From a virus, in the IMG/VR virus record IMGVR_UViG_3300046796_000064, positions 1 through 39,794 of that record: a DNA stretch of 39,794 nucleotides; one strand, given 5' to 3'. The notes beneath the pieces were generated by a model. That model was not told where the DNA came from. It worked only from the letters and a program-made list of their open reading frames with translations, and ran no database searches. Shown here in pieces: positions 8,493-17,444 of the stretch. The translations under genes and the position numbers were made by a program. The number at the start of each line of letters is the position of its first letter. The first letter of the stretch is position 1.

Positions 8493-10261
8493 CCTTGATC
8501 CGCTCCTGTCTTCAAGTAAGCATCCGTGATACGCCAGGGAATAGGGTCCGACATGCTGATTTCATACACGCGGTCTCTGGCTCTTCCCAGCCTGCGGAAC
8601 ATAACGCGCTTGGTGTATTCCCCAGCCTTGCCAGCTCCGGCAGAGTATTCATTGCTCCAGGTGTGCCCGCCGTCATTGGACCAGCGCAGGTTAATCATGG
8701 GGTCTCTGCCATTTGGATCACCAATTCCGGTAGTAACGCTGCTGACCAACAGGCCCCCCGTAACGCCAATCGTCGCTCCGTACCCAGATGGGCTGGTGGA
8801 AATGGAATAGGTGGTGGGATTTCCAGCATTGAATACAACCGCAGTAAGAGTTAAAAGACCGCCCGCCGTGACTCCTAGTTGCCAGGTTGTACTTGGAACT
8901 GAATCGTTAATCAGTACGGTTGCTCCGGTCCCACTACCCACAGCCACGGTCTGCAATATCCCAGCATCGGTCATGTTGACTGCCCACAGATTCGATCCCG
9001 AATCCAAGGTGAAAGAACTGGCCACCGTAGAAGGCGCAAACAGCGGGGGCTGCGGACCTAATCCAGACTCCAGATAGACCTGTAACTGCGAGTGGAATAC
9101 CCATTCCTGCTGTCCAGAGGCGTGTGGGGCGCGTCTAACGCGGCGCAAGGGGTTACCTGCATCGTCATACAGCGAGATGCTCATATTGTAAATGTTGCCC
9201 GTTGCCCAATCGCCCACGAGGTGCTTTCCGAAGGCGAATGTATGGCACTGGCTGCGGTGCGCGGTGAATATGCCGTTACTGGATACCCAGTATCCGCGTT
9301 GGTGCCACATTCCCGTAGAAACGTCATAGACCCAGGTGGCATTAGCGGTAGGGAAGTAAAGTTGGTAGAAAGAATGGCCTTGGTCTTGAAAGGAATAGCC
9401 TATTGCATCGTTAAGACCTGTCTGCCCGTACTTGGTCAGGTAGCCCTGTAAGGCAAACTCTATCGCGTGATTACTGACACGTTGTGGCGTATAGCCCTGC
9501 GCCCTCCAGACTACTCCAGCACCGCGTTCATCACCGCCAAGCCAGAGAATCGAGTTATCCAGGCGTACAGGGCTGTTAGGAGCGAAGATACCAGCCTCAA
9601 TGAATCCGCCCGGAACGATGTCAAATACGCTTGCAGATCCCGAATCGTAGTAAACCTGCGTCTGCCGTTCGCCCCAGAACCATATTTCCCGATGGTCAAT
9701 CAGCATGGACAGCACGTTCCCGGTAAATACAGAGACCTTCTGGGTATCTAGCGGGTCCCACACGGTCGCATCCAGCAGGGAAGACCACTGGAACTGGTTG
9801 GAGTTCTTAAGCAGGGCGATAAAGAAGCCGTCGATATAGCCGACCTGCGATATTGGACCCAGGAATGTAGCACCGACAAGTGGAGTAAAGGTGTTCGTGC
9901 TAATGTCGAACACATAGCACATTCCCGCACTGGCAATCAGGATCTGAGTCGTACCTCCAGCCATAGATACGAGCTTGGAATCATTCAGTAGCGTTCCAAA
10001 GTTGGTCTTGGTGCCCGCTGAATCCACTTCGTAGAACCTGCTGCCACCCACCGCAAAATAGCGGTCATTGATGATAACGGAACCGCGTACGGGGGTATCT
10101 ACAAGGTTGGAAAATACCTCAAGGCCCCCGGTAGGATAGAGCGCAATGGGAGACTGTCCCATACCTTCCGAAGACTCAGGATAGAGGTTCATCGTGAGTT
10201 GATCGGCTAAGTTGGGTGATTGGCTTGTGTAACTTGGACCGCAAAGTCCAAATGGTGGCAT
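8489..10261 (-). CDS. P22 gp10-like packaged-DNA stabilisation (neck/hub) protein
   Basis: The protein has 590 residues. The N-terminus has NLYPESSEGMG and ALYPTGGLEVF, followed by blade-like repeats (DRYFAVGGSRFYEVD, GYIDGFFIALLKNS, REIWFWGERQTQVYYDSG). The C-terminus has DPMINLRWSNDGGHTWSNE, then YTKRVMFRRLGRARDRVYEI and a final WRITDAYL. This is the standard layout of P22 gp10-family proteins, which close the neck and hold DNA in the capsid. Residues about 405-500 look like an inserted beta domain (TLDSGSNLWAVNMTDAG ... LLTLTAVVFNAGNPTTY) between the conserved halves. It follows the gp4-like gene by 2 nt, as in P22-like gene order. Confidence 0.85.
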   Translation of the reverse strand: MPPFGLCGPSYTSQSPNLADQLTMNLYPESSEGMGQSPIALYPTGGLEVFSNLVDTPVRGSVIINDRYFAVGGSRFYEVDSAGTKTNFGTLLNDSKLVSMAGGTTQILIASAGMCYVFDISTNTFTPLVGATFLGPISQVGYIDGFFIALLKNSNQFQWSSLLDATVWDPLDTQKVSVFTGNVLSMLIDHREIWFWGERQTQVYYDSGSASVFDIVPGGFIEAGIFAPNSPVRLDNSILWLGGDERGAGVVWRAQGYTPQRVSNHAIEFALQGYLTKYGQTGLNDAIGYSFQDQGHSFYQLYFPTANATWVYDVSTGMWHQRGYWVSSNGIFTAHRSQCHTFAFGKHLVGDWATGNIYNMSISLYDDAGNPLRRVRRAPHASGQQEWVFHSQLQVYLESGLGPQPPLFAPSTVASSFTLDSGSNLWAVNMTDAGILQTVAVGSGTGATVLINDSVPSTTWQLGVTAGGLLTLTAVVFNAGNPTTYSISTSPSGYGATIGVTGGLLVSSVTTGIGDPNGRDPMINLRWSNDGGHTWSNEYSAGAGKAGEYTKRVMFRRLGRARDRVYEISMSDPIPWRITDAYLKTGADQG

Positions 10262-10263
10262 GT

Positions 10264-11007
10264 TTACTGGTTACGTCCGCCTACGGGCATGTCGCTGTAG
10301 TAGTTGTATCTAACGTTACGGGCAGTCAGTGCCGCATCGCAGAACGCTTCTACCAAGGGCACGTTCATAGACTTAATGCGAGCCAGCGATTCATTCGCAA
10401 GTTGTAATGTTGTAGATACCATGATGGGGTTGTATTCCCCGGGCATCTCAGCAATTAGCCGCATGGCTAGGTTGTAGCGCAGGGCCTCTATGTAGCCCGG
10501 TGGGTAATTATTATCCGTTACTAGGCTGGCAAAGGAAGTCAGCGCCGTCCAGCCATAAATTCGCGTATTGACCGCTGCAGTGGGGATGGGCCAGTAGCTC
10601 AGATTGCGGAGAGGATAGGCTCCATCGTCATACACAGCCTGCGGTAGTGTGGTTTGGATGTTCTTTACCGGAACCTGCTGCCAATCCCAATCCGTATACA
10701 GGTCTAGTGGCAATTCGAGTGGCTGGCTTGGATTGGTCAGTGAAATGATGCTGATACGGTCAATTCTGGCAGGCCGTGCAGCGTTGAAATCACCACCAAC
10801 TCCGTACGTGTACACTTGCTGATTCACGATTAGCGGGAACTCGGCAATGGTGATGGTGAATACCGTCAGGCGATCCGCAGTCCAGCTATCGAGCATCTGG
10901 TTAAGAACCATGAGCGCATCACTGGCTTCCGCAGAAGACGGAGGTTCTCCGCTTCCCAGGGCACCAATCAGACGCATTGAGCTGGAAATTAGGTCTAGGG
11001 CTTTCAT
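10264..11007 (-). CDS. P22 gp4-like head-completion / tail accessory protein
   Basis: The protein has 247 residues and begins MKALDLISSSMRLIGALGSG. The features are those of the P22 gp4 / head-closure family: an N-terminal helical hairpin with EASDALMVLNQMLDSWTADR, the strand RPARIDRISI, then YPPGYIEALRYNLAMRLIAE. In P22, gp4 binds the portal and the gp10 hub next. The gene order here, coat - small proteins - gp4-like - gp10-like, supports this. Its start overlaps the stop of the small AT-hook-like gene (ATGA). Confidence 0.82.
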   Translation of the reverse strand: MKALDLISSSMRLIGALGSGEPPSSAEASDALMVLNQMLDSWTADRLTVFTITIAEFPLIVNQQVYTYGVGGDFNAARPARIDRISIISLTNPSQPLELPLDLYTDWDWQQVPVKNIQTTLPQAVYDDGAYPLRNLSYWPIPTAAVNTRIYGWTALTSFASLVTDNNYPPGYIEALRYNLAMRLIAEMPGEYNPIMVSTTLQLANESLARIKSMNVPLVEAFCDAALTARNVRYNYYSDMPVGGRNQ

Positions 11008-11189
11008 TGTACGGTTGGTTCAGTCTTGAATGGCCTACCGCGCTTCTTGGGTGGTTCCGTAACTTCTGGCTCTGGCAGCTTGTTATCTATCCACTCGCCA
11101 CCAAGGGCCTTTTCCTGCACAGCGGAGGTAACAAGAATGCTACCCCCGCCGCGCAAGTGATACTTGATCTTCGGGAAATTCCCGTCCAT
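11004..11189 (-). CDS. Small structural-region protein with AT-hook-like RGRP tail
   Basis: The protein has 61 residues: a beta-like N-terminus (KIKYHLRGGGSILVTSA) and an acidic/Pro linker ending PPKKRGRPFK. RGRP is the core of AT-hook DNA-minor-groove binders, and small proteins with this kind of tail recur between coat and neck genes in phages. It overlaps both neighbours (1 nt upstream, 4 nt downstream), a sign of translational coupling. DNA binding is inferred from the motif only. Confidence 0.7.
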   Translation of the reverse strand: MDGNFPKIKYHLRGGGSILVTSAVQEKALGGEWIDNKLPEPEVTEPPKKRGRPFKTEPTVQ

Positions 11190-12175
11190 TAGCTAGTCAC
11201 AACCGCGATGCCGGAAGTTGTGGTGGTCGGTGCTGCCCCGTCGATGTAGACCTGGCCAAACGTGGTAGCGTCTGAACACCAGTCGGTGGCTCCCAGGATC
11301 GTGCTGTCCTTGAGCAGAATCATGCCGCCCGTGGAAGCCGCCAGCGTGATACCTGCCGTTAGGGTTGTAGAGCCAGACTTGATGGCATTCAGGAACAACG
11401 TACGCTCGAAGAGCTGTTCCCGGTCCATGCAAGCCGCTGCTGCTCCAACGATAAACAAGCTGCCCGCCGAAGAGGTATAACGGAGCACCTTGCAATCAAT
11501 GAACTGGTTACGCGGAGTGCCCGCCAAGAACTCAATCTGGGCGTTGGTGGTGTTGCTGGAAACCGTATCCAAGCCAATCCAGGTATTGACGAACATGTTC
11601 TCGCCCGTACCAGAGATGACCAAGGAACGGCTAGCAGAAGACTGTGCCGAGGCCGTATCTCCCATGCCTGCAATGTGGCAATTGGCAAACATATTACGCC
11701 CGCCAGTAACCTTCATTGCGATGGCGGAAGTCGTGCCAGTGTCGAATCCGTGGAAGAATTGGACATTGTTGAACTGGCAACCGGATCCGCTAACCACGAA
11801 GAAGTTGGCATAGGCCGTAGCTGCGGCGGTTGGGGCAATACGCGAACGGTTGGAGATATTGACTCCCGAAGAAACGCCAACCAAGTGCAGCGCATTCTTA
11901 GCCCAAGTAAATGTAGAGCTAACACGGGCCGTAGAAGTGGTCACGCCGTTGGAGATAAGGGCGATAACGTCATTCTTTCCCTCTCGTCCAATGCCGTAGG
12001 CTCGTCCAAGCGTATGAACCGGGGCAGTGATACCATCATTGTTATCGCTTCCCTTGAACGGGTCCAAAAGGATCACGTTCCCATTCAGGAAACCGATGCC
12101 TGCCGCTGAAATGTTCTGATTGATTTGATCTGCGATTGCTTTCGTAAAACTGCCGTACTGTGTAATTGGGGGCAT
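11189..12175 (-). CDS. Beta-helix (pectate-lyase-like) head fibre or decoration protein
   Basis: The protein has 328 residues. It opens with a helix (FTKAIADQINQNI), then VILLDPFKGSDNNDGITAPV, the classic entry into right-handed parallel beta-helices. Repeating rungs follow: CQFNNVQFFHG, NMFANCHIAGMG, NMFVNTWIGLD, NQFIDCKVLRY and LFERTLFLNAI. Similar proteins lie next to coat genes in environmental P22-like phages and are assumed to decorate the head or bind glycans. The start has GAGGT 9 nt upstream. No catalytic residues for polysaccharide cleavage can be assigned. Confidence 0.7.
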   Translation of the reverse strand: MPPITQYGSFTKAIADQINQNISAAGIGFLNGNVILLDPFKGSDNNDGITAPVHTLGRAYGIGREGKNDVIALISNGVTTSTARVSSTFTWAKNALHLVGVSSGVNISNRSRIAPTAAATAYANFFVVSGSGCQFNNVQFFHGFDTGTTSAIAMKVTGGRNMFANCHIAGMGDTASAQSSASRSLVISGTGENMFVNTWIGLDTVSSNTTNAQIEFLAGTPRNQFIDCKVLRYTSSAGSLFIVGAAAACMDREQLFERTLFLNAIKSGSTTLTAGITLAASTGGMILLKDSTILGATDWCSDATTFGQVYIDGAAPTTTTSGIAVVTS

Positions 12176-12211
12176 TTCGTCTTGACCTCGCCAAGAGATA
12201 GTCTAAGGATT

Positions 12212-12265
12212 CCTCCCAACGGGAGGGGTGTGTGGGCCGGGTAGTCTTCCACCGGCCCCACTTTT
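12212..12265. terminator. Two hairpins between head-protein genes
   Basis: CCTCCC (12212-12217) and GGGAGG (12221-12226) form a 6-bp hairpin with an AAC loop. GTGGGCCGG (12232-12240) pairs with CCGGCCCCAC (12252-12261) with one bulge, followed on the plus strand by TTTT. On the coding minus strand neither is followed by a T-run. They more likely act as a leader structure or processing site upstream of the beta-helix gene, or as an antisense terminator. Confidence 0.4.
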
Positions 12266-12293
12266 GTATCTCAACTAAAACAAACTACTTAGC

Positions 12294-12956
12294 TTAAGTC
12301 CAAACTACCGGACCGGAGTTAGTGCCCGTGCCACCGGTCGCGATAACGTGATAAAGCAGGTTGCAAACACGGAGCTTGATACCTGCTCCGATTTGTGCCG
12401 GGAAGGTGCAGATCGTACGGAGTCCGGAAGCACTGGCAACCGCAAAAGCTGCCGTTGCTGCCGTAACCGTATGGGCCTGAGCCGTTGCGCTCCAGATGTC
12501 GATAATGTTTCCTTCGTCACCCGCTACTGGCGTGGGGAGCGTAATCGCATCCACTCCAGCAGTCATGACAACGTTGTAAGTCGACACGCTGGAAAGAACC
12601 GCATCAGCAGATCCGATCAGTTTCACCGCATTCTGCGTGGTGCCCTCAAGGGTCTGCTGGCTGGTTTGCAGGCTTCCGTAGCTCTCAATGAACTTCGGGA
12701 AGTCTGTAGTCAGACCAATCTTGATAAGTGCTCCGTTGGCGTGGGAGGCTGCTACCGTACCACCCTGGCCACGAAGGACACTGATCTGGGTTCCGTTTAC
12801 GGCAATCACCAGGAACTGTTCCTGCTCGATAATCAGGACGGTGATACCGGACCCGGTTTGGAAGTTGGGGGCAGTAATGTTAGCAGCCGAAGCCACCGCC
12901 ATTATTGTCTGCGAAGCGTCAAGAGATGCTGCAAGGGTTGTGGTTGTGATAGACAT
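12294..12956 (-). CDS. Virion structural protein, head-associated, unknown fold
   Basis: The protein has 220 residues from the ATG at 12956 (MSITTTTLAASL), 1 nt after the coat gene stop. A longer frame would start at a TTG inside the coat gene. The N-terminal 80 residues form a beta domain (ITVLIIEQEQFLVIAVNGTQ, then ISVLRGQGGTVAASHANGA) typical of phage head-region proteins. The C-terminal half has DAITLPTPVAGDEGNIIDIW and a final beta hairpin. Its position directly after the coat gene suggests a decoration, vertex or head-fibre base protein. Confidence 0.68.
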   Translation of the reverse strand: MSITTTTLAASLDASQTIMAVASAANITAPNFQTGSGITVLIIEQEQFLVIAVNGTQISVLRGQGGTVAASHANGALIKIGLTTDFPKFIESYGSLQTSQQTLEGTTQNAVKLIGSADAVLSSVSTYNVVMTAGVDAITLPTPVAGDEGNIIDIWSATAQAHTVTAATAAFAVASASGLRTICTFPAQIGAGIKLRVCNLLYHVIATGGTGTNSGPVVWT

Positions 12957-12957
12957 G

Positions 12958-14178
12958 TTAGCTCGCAATCCTTACCGCAAGTTGCGGATACAGCGTGGAC
13001 CACCCACCGAGAAGATCCATACGGAGGGGTGCTCGGTCCATGTTGATGTCATAATCCCGAATGACGCGGATCGACATCTTCAGGTCTTGATCGTCAGAGA
13101 TACGATCACCCATGTCCAACCCGCCATACAGCGGCAGATCGGCAGAGGCAAAAGTGAAAGCATCTTCGTGGAAGGCCAAACCGCGCTGGCCAGTCACCGC
13201 CGAAGCTCCGTTGACCGTCACCGCGACGTTGTTAGCAACGCCAACAGTCACGTTCTGGTAGGGGCCCGTGGTGATGATGCCAGTGCCGTTGATGGCGATG
13301 GGGATAGTCGCGTTTCCGCCGCTGTCCGAGGTAACGTCCGCAGTCACAACAAAGTCAGCCAGGCGGTTAAACGAGGCCAAGCTCTGCGGGTTGACTGCGA
13401 ACACGTTTCCGAACTGGATCACGTCGCCGCGATTCAGAACTTGGATAGAGGCGGTCCAACCATCGGTGATGATGGAAGATCCGGTCTGTGTGGTGGCGCT
13501 ATTGGCAAGCGGGGTTCCGCCCTGGAGTCCGACCGTGTGGTTTCGCACGTTCTGATCCATGTACCAATCGAAGCCAACCGTATCCTCGGTCATCATGCCC
13601 TTGTCGTACTGTTCGGTAATGGTTCTCTGGGGATTAAACAAGCCAGAGAGGGCATTAACGATAGTCGCGTTCATGTTGGGGCTGATAACTACGCACCGAT
13701 CTTCAAGCGGAGCAGCTTCGTTAGACAGAAGAGCGCCCGCATCAAGATAGGTCTGGAGGGTGTTGGGGATTGTTCCAGGGGTACCGACTTCGTTGTTCAC
13801 GGTCTTGTACAGGTCCAGACCGTCGTAGTCGATTTCGTTCGCCATGCTCTTCATGGCCTTATCAATGAAGCGTTTACGGAAATCGTCCACGCTCAAGGCA
13901 AGGTCAGCAGAGGTAATGGCAAAGGAGCGCTGATACTGCTTGTTCAGCACCACCGGAACCGAAGATTCCGTCAGATCCTGAAGAATCAGGCCCTGGCCGG
14001 AACTGGCCACGAAACGCACAGGCAATCGCACGTTGAGTACGTTGCCAATCTTTGCGCCAGCCTTTGCAAACTGGGAATCATATGCTCGGCTGATCTGTTT
14101 CGTGAACGTAAGCTCGTTCTCAAGAACGCGCAGAGTTTCACGGGTAATCATACCGATTGTTAAAAGTGTGTTACTCAA
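12958..14178 (-). CDS. Major capsid protein, P22 coat (gp5) family
   Basis: The protein has 406 residues, near the 430 of P22 gp5. The N-terminal part has ITRETLRVLENELTF, then GNVLNVRLPVRF and the helix SVDDFRKRFIDKAMKSMANE. The middle has VVISPNMNATIVNALSGLFN and GFDWYMDQNVRNHTVG. The C-terminus has DLKMSIRVIRDYDINMD and a final GGWSTLYPQLAVRIA. This pattern and the scaffold-portal neighbours identify a P22-type HK97-fold coat protein. The start codon is TTG (14178-14176), but AAAAGGAGG at 14184-14192 gives one of the best ribosome-binding sites in the genome with a 5-nt spacer. An insertion around residues 280-330 (beta-rich, TSDSGGNATIPIAING) may be its I-domain-like part. Confidence 0.88.
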   Translation of the reverse strand: MSNTLLTIGMITRETLRVLENELTFTKQISRAYDSQFAKAGAKIGNVLNVRLPVRFVASSGQGLILQDLTESSVPVVLNKQYQRSFAITSADLALSVDDFRKRFIDKAMKSMANEIDYDGLDLYKTVNNEVGTPGTIPNTLQTYLDAGALLSNEAAPLEDRCVVISPNMNATIVNALSGLFNPQRTITEQYDKGMMTEDTVGFDWYMDQNVRNHTVGLQGGTPLANSATTQTGSSIITDGWTASIQVLNRGDVIQFGNVFAVNPQSLASFNRLADFVVTADVTSDSGGNATIPIAINGTGIITTGPYQNVTVGVANNVAVTVNGASAVTGQRGLAFHEDAFTFASADLPLYGGLDMGDRISDDQDLKMSIRVIRDYDINMDRAPLRMDLLGGWSTLYPQLAVRIAS

Positions 14179-14355
14179 GGATGCCTCCTTTTCTTCGAAA
14201 GTTTAGAAACGCTGGTTACTCGTTCCCGTTTCCGAAGCAGGAGGTTACGGAGCCAGAACTGGCCCCACGGATGGTTGTTTCTCTGCGCCTTAGGTCAGAG
14301 AGCTTTTGGGGCTTGGGTGCCCCTCAGGTTTATTGCTAGGGGTAGAAAACTCCCC
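14179..14355 (-). promoter_or_regulatory. Structured leader of the coat gene
   Basis: The gap between scaffold and coat genes can form four hairpins. TAGGGG (14337-14342) pairs with CCCCTA (14352-14357) and GGGGC (14308-14312) with GCCCC (14319-14323). TCTCTG (14280-14285) pairs with CAGAGA (14296-14301). GGAGCCAG (14249-14256) pairs with CTGGCCCC (14259-14266), including one G-U pair. None is followed by a convincing T-run on the minus strand. They may stabilise the coat mRNA or act as processing sites. Confidence 0.5.
14184..14192 (-). promoter_or_regulatory. Near-perfect ribosome-binding site for TTG-initiated coat gene
   Basis: Minus-strand AAAAGGAGG lies 5 nt from TTG at 14178. No ATG or GTG is in frame nearby until residue 10, so this site decides the start. 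Confidence 0.8.
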
Positions 14356-14381
14356 TATGTATAGTTTCTACCCACTGTCAA
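14356..14381 (-). promoter_or_regulatory. Candidate late promoter upstream of the coat gene
   Basis: On the minus strand TTGACA (14381-14376) is followed after 14 nt by TACATA (14361-14356) and GG. The same arrangement, TTGACG-N14-TACATAGG, lies at 21569-21542 before the first leftward gene. The 14-nt spacer is short for a sigma-70 promoter. The shared spacing and GG[GT]TAGAA stretch in both spacers make a phage-specific or modified-polymerase signal possible. It is inferred from two copies only. Confidence 0.4.
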
Positions 14382-14382
14382 G

Positions 14383-15288
14383 CTACCTGCGACCTTGGGC
14401 CACTAATTTCTTATAAGTCTGGTAATCCGTCTTATCGAGAGGTACGGTGGATTGAGTCTTCCCGCCAGAAATAGGCTTGATTGGTGCTGGTGCCTTGGTC
14501 TTGAGCTTGGGTTCTGGCTTTTCCTCGACTTCTTCAGCCTCTTCCTCTGGCTCTTCGTCATCCAGGCTGATCTTTTCACCTGCCAGCTTGCGAGAAACGT
14601 CCCATGCCATTGCAATTGCCTTAGAGGGGGGCGCTGCCACCATCTTTTCACACAATTCCGGGTGCTGGGCCAGGTAAATGGCCACTTCTGGACCATTATC
14701 CATCTCGTATTTGACCGGAAACTCAATGGCTACTGGAACCTTGATATCTTGCTTCATGAGTTCCACATATTCTTCGTTGGTGGCCTGAAGTTCGATCATT
14801 TTGGCGTTATAGGCCTTATCAGCCTCTGCCTTTTCGGTGGCTTGTTGCTGCTTGGCTTCTGATTCTCGCTCTGCCTTCAGTTCTTGCTTGGCTTCCCAGC
14901 GAACCACTGCACGCCAATAGGCTGCATCTGACTCGTAATTCTCTCTAGCTGGCTCGCCATCTTGCGTCTGTTCTGTTTTCGGAACGGCAGGATTAGACTT
15001 AGAGCGCAATTCTTCCTTTTCCTTGCGCTCTTCTGCCAGTTGAGCTTCCAGTGCCGCTTGCTGCTTAATCAGGCGGTCAATCCTAGCCTGCCAACCGCCC
15101 TTATGCTTGGGCTTTTCCTCTTTAGGCTCTTCGGACTCGCTCTTAACTTCTTCGGCGGTCTTCTCAACTTCCTGCGTTACCGTAGACTTGCCCTCCGCAC
15201 GGGCCTTCTTGTACTCGGCCATACTGGTAACTTGATCCAGCGGTACTTCCTTGGTTTCTGGTGCTTGAACTACTGTTTCTTCGGGCAT
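14383..15288 (-). CDS. Scaffolding protein (P22 gp8-like role)
   Basis: The protein has 301 residues, highly charged and helical. It has acidic/Lys tracts (EEPKEEKPKHKGG), a coiled coil ARIDRLIKQQAALEAQLAEE, a second charged helix WEAKQELKAERESEAKQQQA, an acidic stretch LDDEEPEEEAEEVEEKPEP, and a basic C-terminal end TYKKLVAQGRR. Scaffolds of P22-like phages bind coat through such a basic C-terminal helical hairpin. Its place between portal and coat is the standard P22 order. The start shares one base with the portal stop (TAATG). Confidence 0.8.
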   Translation of the reverse strand: MPEETVVQAPETKEVPLDQVTSMAEYKKARAEGKSTVTQEVEKTAEEVKSESEEPKEEKPKHKGGWQARIDRLIKQQAALEAQLAEERKEKEELRSKSNPAVPKTEQTQDGEPARENYESDAAYWRAVVRWEAKQELKAERESEAKQQQATEKAEADKAYNAKMIELQATNEEYVELMKQDIKVPVAIEFPVKYEMDNGPEVAIYLAQHPELCEKMVAAPPSKAIAMAWDVSRKLAGEKISLDDEEPEEEAEEVEEKPEPKLKTKAPAPIKPISGGKTQSTVPLDKTDYQTYKKLVAQGRR

Positions 15289-17444
15289 TATTGCTGCGCT
15301 CCTTCTGATTGTTGCTGCTGGGCTTGCTGTTCAGCCATGTTTTGCTCATGGGATTGGTCAGTTGCCTGCGAAAGCTGGGCCTGTTGTGCTTGCTGCTGTG
15401 CCATATCCTGCTGGTGGGCGTGATCCTGGGCTTGCATGGCGACGTCATGAGCCGCATCGTGCTGGGATTGCTGCTGGGCTGCGATTAGCTTGTATTGCGC
15501 AATCTCGTTCTCCGCGAACGCTTGATTGGCATCCTTGGAGGCATTAATCTGGGCCACTGCCAGCTTGGTGGCTTCTTGCAACTTCACTATCTCGGTCTTC
15601 GTCATCTCCTGAACTTGGGCTATTTGAAGCTTCCCTTGCTGCTCGATCTGCTTAGTTTCCACTACTTTTTGGGCATCTTGCAGGGCTTTAGTCAGGAGAT
15701 CATGCTGCTGGGCCAGTTGCTGCATTTGGGCTTGCATCTGCTGCATCTTGACTTGCGGATCCGAGTCATCGTCACCCACAATATTGGGAGGCAGTGTCTT
15801 CTTAATGCGGTCGGCTACCTGTTCAGCCCAGGGCGTATCCATCTCGCGCACAACCAGGTCAGTCACAATGGCTGATTGCTGGGGCGGGATGGTCTTCAGT
15901 AGGTCAATTCCGGTCTGAACCGATTCCTGACGCTTGGATTGGTAGGTTGGACCAACCGATATGATCACATCGTACTTGCCAACTCCGATGTTGTAGATAT
16001 TCTTGATGTTGGCTTGTTCGGCCATCATCTGGGCTTGTTCCTGCTGTTCCTCGCCGTTGTGGATTACCACATGCTTTACTGATCCATCGGGATTAATGAC
16101 GCGCTGCACCCGGGGAGTGTCGTAGATAACCTGAATCCACTCCAGCATCGACTTACCAAGCCGCTTCAGCATCCGGCCCATATTGTCCGAGTAGTTCAGG
16201 GTTGCTACGTTTCCCTGAGCTTGTAACCGCTCGATAGCCTTACCAGACTCATCCCCACGGCGCTGCCCCAAGGATGGGTCATAAATACCCAGAGACGCCT
16301 TAAGATCCAAGGAAGCCTGGGAAATCATCTGAGACATCCCGGCAATTGGAGGTTCTGCTATGTTGCGCTGTGGCGGTGGAGCTGGCTTACCGCCCACATC
16401 GGTCTGCTTATAGGTCAATACTGCGAAGTTACGGACGTTGGCTTGCTCCCACATGACTTGCTGGGCACCACCTATCTGGCCTTCCGCTACAATCCAAGGA
16501 GCCTTCGGAGCCAGTGAAACCGCCTCTGTCGCACCGGATACCATGTAGTTGTATTGCCGCTGTGGTCCCTTAGCGTTACGAACAAGACCGGCGACGTACC
16601 GCTTACCGTCCACGTCGATGTCATCTGCGTAGGCGGTAAAAACAGGTATGGACGTACCTGGTAGTTCCTGTCCTTCTTCTCCACCTTCGAGGATTTCATA
16701 GGCTGTTAGCTTCCTCCATATCACCTTCTTCTTCGGGCGCTTACCCTTACCCCGGTCAACATCCACCACCTCGAAATACTCAGCTACTCGGATGTAATCC
16801 TTGTTAATCCAGGTCGGTGGTTGGTTTCCCGTGGCTGTCCACTCGCTGGAACTGGCCATAATGGAGTCTGGAAACTCAGTATTGAAGGTCTCCATAGGCA
16901 TATCGCTTATAATGAAGCAGTAGCGAGCCTTTTCCTGCGGTACTCCCGGCTGCCAATAGACCGAAAATCCGTTCTTAATCCATTCAATTACAATGTCTTG
17001 CTCATCCGAATCATCGTCCGTGTAATCACTCAGCAGGCGGCAGCTATGGAATCCGGTGCGTACCATGCCTTCGTGGGTCTTCTCATAGACCACTTGAGCA
17101 TCCGAATTAACCTCGATATGCCTTACGCAGCCCTGGATAATCTCAGCCGTGTCCACATCCGCACCATTGCCCACGGGATTGATCGTAATGGAAGGTGGTT
17201 GCTGCCTATACTGGTTACAGACCAGACGAATGGACTGCTGGATCTGATCCATTACCAGGCACGGCCTTCCATCCTTCTCTCGAATGGTCTGGATCGTTAG
17301 CGGCCACTGGTTCCCAATGGAGAAATCCAGATCATCCAAGCATTCCATGCGCCATGACTCATCAGCTTCAGCGGCGAGCTTGAAGCGGTCTATGGCGGTC
17401 TGGATAACTGGGGAAATTAGGTGGGATTCTTGTTTAAGAGCCAA
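15288..17444 (-). CDS. Portal protein (P22 gp1-like)
   Basis: The protein has 718 residues, close to the 725 of P22 portal. Diagnostic segments include WRMECLDDLDFSIGNQWP, RPCLVMDQIQQSIRLVCNQYRQQPP, YEKTHEGMVRTGFHSCRLL, WKQPG-like VYWQPGVPQEKARYCFI, and RRGDESGKAIERLQAQGNVA in the wing-stem region. The last 150 residues are Gln/Ala/His-rich coiled coil, matching the long helical barrel of P22-type portals. The start codon appears to be TTG at 17444, overlapping the co-chaperonin gene by 11 nt, with only a weak ribosome-binding site. Translation may depend on coupling to the upstream gene. It forms the dodecameric DNA gate. Confidence 0.87.
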   Translation of the reverse strand: MALKQESHLISPVIQTAIDRFKLAAEADESWRMECLDDLDFSIGNQWPLTIQTIREKDGRPCLVMDQIQQSIRLVCNQYRQQPPSITINPVGNGADVDTAEIIQGCVRHIEVNSDAQVVYEKTHEGMVRTGFHSCRLLSDYTDDDSDEQDIVIEWIKNGFSVYWQPGVPQEKARYCFIISDMPMETFNTEFPDSIMASSSEWTATGNQPPTWINKDYIRVAEYFEVVDVDRGKGKRPKKKVIWRKLTAYEILEGGEEGQELPGTSIPVFTAYADDIDVDGKRYVAGLVRNAKGPQRQYNYMVSGATEAVSLAPKAPWIVAEGQIGGAQQVMWEQANVRNFAVLTYKQTDVGGKPAPPPQRNIAEPPIAGMSQMISQASLDLKASLGIYDPSLGQRRGDESGKAIERLQAQGNVATLNYSDNMGRMLKRLGKSMLEWIQVIYDTPRVQRVINPDGSVKHVVIHNGEEQQEQAQMMAEQANIKNIYNIGVGKYDVIISVGPTYQSKRQESVQTGIDLLKTIPPQQSAIVTDLVVREMDTPWAEQVADRIKKTLPPNIVGDDDSDPQVKMQQMQAQMQQLAQQHDLLTKALQDAQKVVETKQIEQQGKLQIAQVQEMTKTEIVKLQEATKLAVAQINASKDANQAFAENEIAQYKLIAAQQQSQHDAAHDVAMQAQDHAHQQDMAQQQAQQAQLSQATDQSHEQNMAEQQAQQQQSEGAQQ

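Noticed and set aside
12688-14163. Long plus-strand open frame (491 codons) opposite the coat gene
   Set aside because: The minus strand encodes a recognisable P22-type coat protein; the plus frame is an antisense artefact with no family signal.
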